From assembly GCF_000003815.2 (NCBI RefSeq), contig NC_049987.1:18646084-18710083 (forward strand): a stretch of DNA of 64,000 bases, read 5' to 3'. Within the stretch, counting starts at the first letter, position 1; each line of letters starts with the position of its first letter. This document shows positions 34,101-43,241 of the stretch, in pieces. Source of the DNA: Branchiostoma floridae (taxonomy: Eukaryota; Chordata; Leptocardii; Amphioxiformes; Branchiostomatidae). The notes beneath the pieces were generated by a model. That model was not told the origin of the DNA. It saw nothing but the letters and a program-made list of their open reading frames with translations, and did no database searches. A program made the position numbers and the translations under genes.

Positions 34101-37100
34101 GCCCGGTGGATATACAACGTGGTATGTATTATTAACCTAAAATGTGCATAGGCATGGCATATTGTATACTTTGTTTGCATCAATTCAAGACATATATGTT
34201 AATATGACCTCAACGTATTATGATGTTTTAGTTTGTTATTTCAAAATAAACAAACATAACATGCGTAACGTTATCCGTTCAGCTGAAGTTGAATACAGTG
34301 CTTCATTCGAAAGACGAACATATTTCCATTTTTTAAAAGGCACAAGATGGATGACAGCGACTTCCAGCATCTACTGCAGACAAATAAAGAAGGTGTTGAA
34401 ATTCTCTCCAAGGGGCTTCTTGCTGACATCTACCCTTCCCTTGCATTCCTTCCCACCCCTGGTAAGTAGCAAACACATTATTCTTTGTCCAAAACTTTTA
34501 CAAGTCCTATCGTGTAACAGTATCTTTTAGTATGGATTTCTACAAAGATAGTTTCTTGTTATCACCCAAGGTTGTCTTGGTTGGTGCATGATATAGAAAA
34601 ACGTTCCATCTTGCTTAGAACACAAAAGATCCAGCAGAACCGGTGGCCGGTATAGACTTCTAACCACCTTTGACCCGATGCTCACGTTCCACTTCCGGGT
34701 GGCTACTACTACTAAACATCCGGGTCCTCAGTTATCCTGAGGAACGTCGGACGATAAAACTGGTCGAACATCTGTCCCCCTTTTGTGTTGCAAGAAAGTC
34801 GAATCTTTTGTTCTTAAATTTTTGAGTTTGTTTCATTGGTATCTTCTTATTGGTGTTTGCTTTTCTGCAGCCAAGCGTGCTTGTCACGAGATGTCATGTA
34901 ATTTTCTCAAGTATTTCAAACGTCAAGTGGACCAGCACCAGGAAACATTCGACCCCGGTAAGTCTTCTTGTAATACGTAGTACACATTTTCTTTGAAGTA
35001 AAAAGACAAGAAGTTTCAAAAATATGCTTTCTTGTATATTGGTAGCTTTGAAAGTATCTAATAAGTATAAAAGAAACTTTTTGTGAAGTGGCTTATTGGT
35101 ACCGTTACAGACAACCTCCGTGACATCACAGATCACCTGATCAAGGCTCAGAAGGAGGCTGAAGAGGAGGGAATCCAGGACATCAACTCTCTCACAGACA
35201 CTCATCTCAGGCAGACTGTTGGTGACATTTTTGGTGGTGAGCACGACATTTACATACTCACACAACAGCTAGAATTCCAGTTGAAAGTTCCTTCTTGTTG
35301 GTAGGATTCTTTAAGAGTCAAATATGAATAGATTATTGTAATTTCAAAATATGAAAAATCAAAACTTGAACCCAATTCCTTCGAATAAACAGAATAAGTC
35401 TCTATCAAGGAATGGGCAATCCAATGCTTCCTGGCGTCACTTTAGGCAGTTGGGTTACCTGACAGTTTGGTCAAGTGATTCGGAATGGATCAACCGAGAC
35501 GGGGCACGCCATAAACTGTCAGCTCACCTAGTCACGTGTTCCATCTAACGTGACTCTGCAGAAGTCGTTGGTCAGTTCATCCCATTACAAAGACTAGTGG
35601 AAAACTTGGGTAAGTTCAATCTACATGAGGTAGGCTCAATCTGTTGTCTGTTTTAGAAATTAGTTAAAACTTGCTTCAGAATAATTACAGTTTGCTCTGA
35701 AGCGGGGACTAGATTATACTCATGAAACAAAGGGTTTAATCATTACCAACTGTCGTTTGTTCAGGGGGCACGAACACGACAATCCACACCCTACGCTGGG
35801 CCATCCTGTACCTTGCTGCCCACCCGGAGATACAGGAGAAGGTGGCTGCTGAGTTAGACAGTGTGGTGGGCCGTGACAGGCTGCCGGAGCTGTCCGACCG
35901 TGAGGCCACGCCGTACACGGAGGCGACCATGCATGAGGTCATGAGGATGGGATCGGTTACCCCGACATCTTTGCCGCATGCTACGACCGTAGACACAACA
36001 CTGAGTAAGTACTATAACGCTATATTTCAACTAAAACATCTCTACATAAACGTCGATGAAGGTTAGACATCCAGGTAATACGATACGCCCCAAGCAACAG
36101 TTTCTCATTCATCGACAAGGAACAGGATATGATTTAGGAAACGGTCAGATGTTTCAGATAACATTTACTATCTTTCGTCAGTGACACTGATGTGATCTGG
36201 GAAAAATTTGTCAAACGGGCAAAAGAGCTGAATTTTTTTTGCATTACAGTTGGACCAGTATAAAAGACAGTGCCACAGACGAAAGATAGTGTGTACTATC
36301 TGAAAGATCTGACCGTTTCCAAAACCATGTGGTAACTCTACATGAATTTTATAAATTGGAAGAAATACATTTTAATTTCTAAGTAGGTATGGATTAGATA
36401 AATTAGAATAGCTTGAATCTGTTTACGACAAAGTCTTAAAAATGAAATCCGTAATGTATTTTGAAAACGTTGTACTGAGTACAACTCTTGCACAAGTTAT
36501 CACTATCGCATATGGTATGAAACAGTTAACCATTGAATATTTTTCCATGCAGGAGGCTACCATATTCCGAAAGGCACGTGGATATTTCCAAATCTGTGGG
36601 CGCTGCACTATGACCCCGACATCTGGGGAGACCCGGACACATTTCGTCCAGAACGCTTCTTGGATGATAACGGCAGGCCGATACCAAAACCTGCCGCTCT
36701 GATGCCTTTCAGGTAAATAAATGAGGACATACTGAGCATAATTACGGCCGAATAATTATATTTTTTCATACACGAGTGATAGATATAGATAGACAATAGA
36801 CATATGCACACACGCACGCACACAACACACACATACCGTACGAAGCGACACGGATGCGGGGAAACAGACAGACGTGAGGCCGAGAGAGAAAGATAAAGGG
36901 AAATAAGATACCTAAAGAGAAAGAAGGAAAGAGAGGGGGGAGAGAGAGGGAGAGAAAGAGAGAGGGGGAGAGAAAGGGGGGAGAGAGAGAGGGAGGGAGA
37001 GAGAAAGAGAGGGAGAAAGAGAGGAAGAAAAGAGAGACGCAGACATACATCGCTCCAGGCGTGTCAACAAAAATGAATACAAAATAAGAGAGACAGACGA

Positions 37101-37458
37101 GGACAGATAAATGCACAGAAAGAAGGAAAGAAAGGAACAAAAAAAGAATGATAAGAGAGATTACGTACTTCTGGATGATGTACATCTGTACATGTATAGC
37201 CAAGTTGGTATTAAACGGAACGTATTATGATCATTTATAATTCATGAATCATATCTCTATAGTGTTGGACGTCGTGCCTGCCCTGGTGAGGCTGTGGCAA
37301 AGGCAGACATGTTCCTCCTCCTGGCAGGACTGGTCCAGAACTTCCGCTTCAGCATTCCAGAGGGGGGAGGTCCGCCTGATCTAACACCTGATGTGAGAGG
37401 AGGTGGGTTTGTCTCCATGCCCGTTCCATCTAAGATCGTCATAACTTGCAGAAAGTAG
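31161..37458 (+). CDS. Cytochrome P450, CYP2 clan (copy A)
   Basis: Ten exons fit with GT-AG sites and unbroken frame: 31161-31287, 31770-31943, 32465-32558, 33241-33399, 34340-34461, 34871-34957, 35111-35236, 35765-36004, 36553-36712, 37263-37458 (494 aa). A microsomal P450: N-terminal anchor about 1-23, RRW basic stop and MPPGP hinge about 24-32, C-helix WKLQR (120-124), I-helix GGTNTT (297-302), K-helix EVMR (354-357), FRPERF (407-412), and heme loop [10 protein letters not shown] with ligand Cys436. In the usual AGx(D/E)T(T/S) I-helix motif the acidic residue is Asn300 here, unlike copy B (Glu), which may alter proton delivery. It is expected to act in the ER membrane with P450 reductase on lipophilic substrates; family below clan not assigned. 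It is tail-to-tail with copy B, sharing all phases and nine exon lengths. Introns carry a SINE, a MITE and a 370-bp dispersed repeat. Confidence 0.93.
32842..33210. repeat. ~370-bp dispersed repeat, copy 1 (P450 A intron 3)
   Basis: Runs from an AATGTAAAAA-like start through TTCAGGGTGTCATAAT, CCAGCGAAAGTT, TTTTGGGACTGACCACTTCA and ACTGGGCCTTCTGCGG. It matches 59492-59868 over nearly its whole length in the same orientation. No terminal inverted repeats or coding capacity seen; class unknown. It ends about 30 bp before P450 A exon 4. Confidence 0.75.
33436..33739 (+). mobile_element. tRNA-derived SINE (~304 bp) with 10-bp target-site duplication
   Basis: Flanked by ACTATAGGTT on both sides (33426-33435 and 33740-33749). 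The head has an A-box-like TGGCCTAGTGGGTAGAG and a B-box-like GAGTTCGTTCCC; the body continues to a TTTAACTTAACTTTTAA tail. Inserted about 36 bp past the end of P450 A exon 4, sense to the gene. A fragment of the head occurs reversed at about 50800-50843. Confidence 0.82.
35562..35609 (+). other. Possible 48-nt cassette exon in P450 A intron 7
   Basis: Flanked by a strong acceptor (TGACTCTGCAG) and a consensus donor (GTAAGT). Its length is a multiple of three and, in the phase of the neighbouring exons, it reads [16 protein letters not shown] with no stop. Inclusion would add 16 residues just before the I-helix oxygen-binding motif and probably abolish normal activity. Copy B introns were not seen to contain an equivalent. 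Confidence 0.3.
36137..36320. mobile_element. Foldback MITE in P450 A intron 8
   Basis: Arms GGAAACGGTCAGATNTTTCAG and ACTATCTTTCGTC are repeated inverted at the other end. A related half-copy is at about 47588-47695 in P450 B intron 4, including a shared lead ACGTCGATGAAG...TTAGACATCCAG (here from 36050), and a distant trace lies near 57968. Confidence 0.75.
36895..37035 (+). repeat. GA-rich (homopurine) low-complexity tract in P450 A intron 9
   Basis: Mostly AGAGAG, GGGAGAG and GAAAGAG units; the complementary strand gives a spurious Ser/Leu/Phe-rich open frame. Homopurine tracts of this length can form triplex DNA (general knowledge). Confidence 0.85.
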
Positions 37459-39355
37459 GACGGGATCTATCGGGATGAACAAACTCAGGCAGCCTTTTTA
37501 TACCGTAGACTGGCCGGGCTCTCTTCAGGGCAGATGAAGCTTACCACCGCCCCAGTAATCTTTGTCACCCGGTAGTTGTTTAACGCGGTAGGAGTTAAGA
37601 TATTGAGTTGGTCAATGAATCCTACCACCTACTATCCGATACAAAACATTACCCGGCGGGGACAAGCTTCTAAGCACCGAATACAGTCCAGCCAAAACAC
37701 GGTAGACCGCCAGTAAACGCAACAGATTGAGGGTTGATTCCAAATATACGTTTTACTTGATCAAGGATAAGAAGTTTTGAATTAGTTTTTTAAGGTGGTA
37801 GTAGCCAATAATGTTATTGTTCTGTTAACAGCAAGTGGATTTTTAGGATTTCAATATCCCCAATGTATCATATTATGCCGAATATCATACCATGTGTCAT
37901 CTTTGCTCGTCATTTTATTCTGTAGCGCTTTTAAGTTACACCATAACACATGGTATTGTCTAGAAAATGTACCAAGCTTACATGTATATAAATGGTATTG
38001 CAGATTAAGTCACAAAGACTTAATGCAATTGCACTAATAACGGTTAAGAAATCATTCATTCAAGGGCTTTGTACTCGAATGATTTGTTCCACATATGATA
38101 TAGCTTTATGTATTTACATGTATAATATATGACTATAAATACGACCCTTACATGTGTATGCTCTGATCCATACCTCTCGCTAAAGATACTGTTGTGGATA
38201 GTGTATACGCTATTTTGGACCATCATATACCATGTTTGTCCGTTGAATATTCTTACGTTTTATCATATATCTATGTCAAATTCCATTTGTATCGTCTTTG
38301 TCTTGGTCAGCAAGGCTAGCTCTTTGTAACATCACAGGTTATTAGTTGTGCAGTCATGGATGTGAGTGGCGAACAGACAAACAAATCTGTAATCAGTTAG
38401 AAATAATAGATTTATAGAAAAAACGCTTATGTAATGTATGGCTAAAATATGACAGTGACAAGATGTCCCCAATCCCATAGCAAATAAATTTATTCTTATA
38501 TATCTGCAGCATAATTTCGAAGTTGCTAGTACCACAAAACAAACATCAGATTTATCTTCGTGAAACTATGGAATAAGAAGTTCATGGCCGCACTCAGAAT
38601 ATAGAGATTATAGTAATAGCCCTTTTTGGCACATTACCGTATTATTTATATTAATATGGCACATTATTATTAATATTAATATTACATATTTGATACAAAA
38701 GGGCGTAATACAGTATACATGGTTTCTAAGAATAATCTAAAACATGGATTCTATTCTAATACATTTCTTCAGCTTCTTCTCGTTTCTTAGTAATGTTAAA
38801 AATGTAGCTTGAGATGTGTTTGTATAATGTTGTTTGATCAAAAGTCATAAGAAAAATGAATTTTTCAACACTAAACAAAGATTCAAAGTGAGGGAACTTT
38901 CCTATAATATGGCTAAAAAAATATTCCATCGTTACTATCTATAGAAGTTTTATATGGTTACTATATTATATAGAATTAGTTGTTTTATTAAAGGTTCCCA
39001 ACATTGCAAGTCATTGTGGCCATTACTTTCAAGTCGATTTTTTTTTTAGATTTAGTCGGTAAGTGTTGAGAAAAACGAGGTTGAACTGTGATCAGAGCTG
39101 TGTGGGTCATACTCCTCAATCGACATGAAGTCTATCGAAGATATTGTCAAAATGTTTGAGGGGGCAAGGATTCCCTTCGTAAGAAGACTTTTAGCAGAGC
39201 AAGTTGACCCGCACACCTCAGGTCACGGTTTTCCAGTAGAAGGTGCACCCAGACTTAATTTGGGTCACTTTTCTTTCCACATACGAGCCCAAATTCTGCA
39301 TCTTACGTATAAAAATGCCCCCCATCCCCCTAAGTAACTTTCGTTACTTCATTCC
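37459..39355. other. Downstream of P450 A; no gene seen
   Basis: Probable 3' UTR followed by A/T-rich DNA. Around 37510-37700 there is a diverged copy of the CCGTAGACTGGCCGGGCT-type foldback family (compare 60205-60301). No supported exon. Confidence 0.5.
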
Positions 39356-39427
39356 TTAGAAATCCTCCCCAGGCTGAGGTTTGTAGAACTGTGTCTTCAG
39401 CTGGTTCTCATCCTTGTAGACGATTAA
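39356..39427 (-). CDS. Orphan terminal exon candidate (23 codons plus stop)
   Basis: On the reverse strand a good acceptor (CCTTTTACAG) precedes an open stretch reading LIVYKDENQLKTQFYKPQPG then EDF and a stop. The composition looks coding, and a poly(A) signal (AATAAA on the reverse strand, about 38984-38989) follows some 370 bp downstream. I could not find the upstream exons between here and 43.2 kb, nor name the family. It may be the last exon of a gene whose other exons are short or diverged, or a relic. Confidence 0.3.
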   Translation of the reverse strand, partial: LIVYKDENQLKTQFYKPQPGEDF

Positions 39428-39899
39428 CTGTAAAAGGAAAAAAAGTTAAATTATACAAAACACGATTCTTTTGTAATAATACAACATTTGGGTAAAGGTA
39501 ATATATTATAAGATTATTGACAAGGAGTCGTACTAGATGGTATAAGCGGTAAACTTAGCCTTATTAAACACCATTCTCATTGTACGGGAAAAGCAGTGGA
39601 AGATGAAATGCACTTTATTTGGCATTGTCCACACTACGAAATTATTTAAATTAGTCAACAAAATGTTCCCCAGCTTTGCACATCGTACCGAATTACAAAA
39701 AAACTGTATTCCTGTTAGCACCACCCAATAAATATGTCTCCCAAAATGTTGGGAATTTCATCCTTTACTGTATACAGAAAAGAAATCAACCCCAATAGCA
39801 TTCATTTTAGATTAGAAGTATCACTAGTTGATGACCCCTATTTCACTTAATGTCCACTTTCACGGCACGAAAAACGGTATTTAAGCATGCTTACATGAT

Positions 39900-40790
39900 G
39901 CTTAACGTTGACGTATTTTCCTTCTTTACGGATCTATAAACCTCTTATACGAGTACGTAAAGATTGGCGTTACGTAGTCTTTACGGGGGTGCTGATAGGT
40001 CCGTATTTTCCGTTTTTTTAAGTCGCCTTTAAGCAGCTTAAAAGTGTTTTAAATTATTATTAAAACTCATTTAAATTGCATTTAAATGTTACGTTTATAA
40101 AACTTTAAGCATCGTTACGGCTTATTTACGTGTGCGTAAAGATGATCATTAGGTGGCTTATAGGTGCGGATAGGTCCGTATTTTCCGGCTTTTTAAGTTG
40201 CCTTTCAGCAGCTTAAAGATGTTTTAAATGATTATTAAAACTCATTTAAATTGCATTTAAACTTTACGTATTTTAAAACTTTAAGCATCGTTACGGCTTA
40301 TTTACGTGTGCGTAAAGATGATCATTAGGTGCTTATAGATCCGTATTTTCCGGTTTTTTAAGTTGCCTTTCAGTAGCTTAAATGTTTCGTAAATGATTAT
40401 TAAAACGCCCTTAATATATGTTTAAAGTTCACGTTAATTTCAACTGAAGCCTTTATACGTATCATATACGTGTGCATTAAGATGTTTATAAGATGTGTAT
40501 TGCTGCCCTTTTAGCAGCTTAAAGTTCTCATAAACACTTACAAAAACATCATTGATACATGTTTAAAGTTTCCTTTTATTTTCTCTGAAGCCTCTTTACG
40601 TCTCATATACGTGTGCATTAAGAGGATTTTACTGTGTCTATATCTGTCCTTTCAGCAGCTAAAAGTTGTCATAAATACGTCCTAAAACACCCCAAAGACA
40701 TGTTTAAAGTTACCTCTCTACGTCTCATATACATGTGCATTAAGGTGATTCTAAGGTGTGGAAAGGTGCCATTTTACTTAGCAGAATAAA
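39900..40790. repeat. Tandem satellite, unit ~140-180 bp, about five copies
   Basis: Repeated blocks contain CCTTTNAGCAGCTTAAA, ATTATTAAAACTCATTTAAA, TTTACGTGTGCGTAAAGATG and GGTCCGTATTTTCC. The units near 40020 and 40195 are very similar; those near 40365, 40500 and 40655 are progressively diverged and shorter, a decay gradient along the array. Confidence 0.85.
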
Positions 40791-40893
40791 GTTAATCATA
40801 AGCACGTTTTAAAGCAAGAAAACACAATGGATGAAACTTTGAAATTTTATTGAACTATTATTAAAATATTACATGGAAAAGTAATAAAAAAAA

Positions 40894-41145
40894 CTACAGC
40901 CTACTAGGTATGTATGGCCTTTTATTCTGATGTAGTCGGCAGTTGAAGCAATCACAACGGTTGTGCAATTCCGTGCAGTATCCACAGTCCCCTTTCGAGT
41001 GTCGGGCGAAGCGTCTCGGCGAAAGATGAAAAGAGTACACAGTTCCATCTGGCCACCACAGGAATAAGAATCCGGTAAGATCTAGAGTAGTGGCCGATAT
41101 GACTCGTGTTGTTGGATGGTCCTGGATTCTGTGAACGCGAAACAT
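40894..41145 (-). CDS. Hypothetical small Cys-rich protein (83 aa), uncertain
   Basis: An ATG-to-stop frame on the reverse strand. The N-terminal half is unremarkable; residues about 53-72 carry CGYC-x7-CDCFNC and a following His, a spacing that could bind zinc. A poly(A) signal (AATAAA on the reverse strand, 40846-40851) lies only ~43 bp past the stop, which is unusual for a chance frame. No family recognised; no intron evidence. It could be a real small gene, a terminal exon or a transposon remnant. Confidence 0.3.
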   Translation of the reverse strand: MFRVHRIQDHPTTRVISATTLDLTGFLFLWWPDGTVYSFHLSPRRFARHSKGDCGYCTELHNRCDCFNCRLHQNKRPYIPSRL

Positions 41146-42639
41146 GTTCAGCTTGCAGTCTCGGCTTCTATTAATCCGGATGGTACAAGCCTAGGGCCCA
41201 CACTCTAGATCTGAATCCAATAGAGCTGCACCACATACAAATCAAGGCATCATTCAACACAATGTACATGAAAAACGCAACCTTAGTATCAACCGACACG
41301 AGGACGTTGAAACTAACATACATTGATAACCGCTTGTAACTATCCGGACCCACCCAAAACTACACATTTGGATCGAGACTACTTAAAACAACGCACAATG
41401 TTGCCGAATTTAACTACAAGACAGTTAAGAAAGTATTACCTATATCAGTCGCTTGAGATGGACAATAACTGTGTCGATAACTCGCGGACTATTTAACTAC
41501 AGGGAGCCAGTCCTCAACTCAGACCTCAGTCGCCAAACTCGAAACCGCGCACGTGCACTGGGAACTCCGCTGCCTGCCTTTGTTCCAGGCGTTACAATGA
41601 TGAAGGTTTGCCGAAACTTGACTCTGTTTTAGGAGGTCATTGGTTGAAGCTGTCACGTGGGTTGGTTCACAAGACTTGTGTAAGCCCTTCTTGTTATGTT
41701 AATTAGGATATTAAGTCTTTTTCTATACACCTATTTTGTACTTTGTGTAACAGTCGTTGCCATACATTGTACCATGTACAAATGTCGAGCAATAAAGTTC
41801 ATCAGTAATGATGTAGTGAATAATCGCCATGTAGACGTGCTTAGTGGAGATTCACTTGTCCAATCATAAAGGGGGCTGAGACATCCTGAGGGGAGATTCA
41901 AGGGGATAGGTCAACTCTGAAAGAAAGACGCAAAGTGTCTACGGTTATCGTAGGTGACCCGTGACGACCCGTGACAGAGGACCTTTCGTAATTGGATTGT
42001 CTGATAAGCTCTTTCACCAGTGCGCCCTGCGTCAGATTTTTGGTGCCAAAAGGACACTCCTTGGCCAGACTTTATGCTACCGATAAATCTACCTGAACAT
42101 TATGATTATAAGAACGGCGTATTACAGCTTGAGGCGCTTGGCCTTTACATTTTTTTATAAACAAATGCATTAAATACTATAAAGTTAATTCGAAATCTTC
42201 TCGCTTATTTGCAACAGTGAACATGTAAGAGCATTATGCATATTTCAAAATCAAAGGTTTGTCTTTACTCATTAGATATTCAAACTAAGTCTTGCATTTC
42301 TTATGTGTTTGAATGAGAAAGGCAAATCTATCTAGTCTATTATGTTCAGACATCTCTTCGAATTCCTTGTATTATTTACATATTGCTACAAAAGGCCGCC
42401 GCTCTAACTACTCCAACTAAATTACAGTTTAGACATATGTTTTGTTCTGGAAATTCGAGGCCATTTCATTCGCTTGGTAATGTGCATTCTACAAGGGTGT
42501 GAACAATTTTGTAAATGCTGCCTTCATGTTAACGTTGTTTACTTATTACAATAACATCATACAGAAAAAACATATGTTGCACTATTCTGTTCTTGTCCCT
42601 AACGCATATTAAGCGGCAAATTAGTTCATTCAGTGCTAC

Positions 42640-42975
42640 AATTATCAAATCTATTTGCTACAAATATCAAATCACAATCTTACAAATATCTCACTAGCTA
42701 CAGAAATTGTAAAGGACTATGTACACATACATGATACACTAGCTACAACTTAACCACTTGCTACAAATAGCTAACTCGCTGGGGCCAACATATAATACTA
42801 GATACAAATATCTAAGTCACCAGCTACAGAAGTCCAACTCACTTGATACAAATATGTATTGCTTTCCTAGCTACAAATTAGCCTCGGTACCATCCTCATA
42901 AGGAGTCCCGGTAAATATCGGATGGTACCCAGGCTAGCTACCAATATCTCACTATAGCTAGAAACAGATATTACA
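42640..42975. repeat. Degenerate ~22 bp minisatellite (CTAGCTACAAATATCTCACT type)
   Basis: Many diverged units of GCTACAAATATCNAACTC/ACTAGCTAC. A small foldback (42879-42936) sits inside it. Confidence 0.7.
42879..42936. mobile_element. Short foldback (TAGCCTNGGTACCATCC ends)
   Basis: TAGCCTCGGTACCATCC at the left and the reverse complement of TAGCCTGGGTACCATCC at the right; the same ends bound 47801-47898 in P450 B intron 4. Confidence 0.65.
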
Positions 42976-43241
42976 AAATTATATTCAGTTGCTCGAGTTA
43001 CTAATGGTTGGCGTACAAAAACATGCATATACTGAGCCTTTTAATCACACATATTTACAAAATTACGGAATGGTTTGCGGTGCAGTTTTCATCTGCTGTC
43101 GTTGCCAGAGAGTTAAAAACTTGTTATCTGTTTCTTCTATATATTAAATCACAACATGTGTTTCTCGCTATTGTTTTCCAATCATGCCTGGAAACGCATG
43201 CTAGATCTAGCTTTCATCAATCACTTCCGGTTGTCGCACAT

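Larger units (their letters stand above)
39428..43241. other. Region between the 3' ends of the two P450 genes
   Basis: Holds the satellite array (39900-40790), a small Cys-rich ORF (40894-41145), and a degenerate minisatellite (42640-42975). Nothing else is supported. Confidence 0.5.

Noticed and set aside
36766-37203. 145-codon reverse frame in P450 A intron 9
   Set aside because: Produced by the GA-rich tract; Ser/Leu/Phe-rich, inside an intron.
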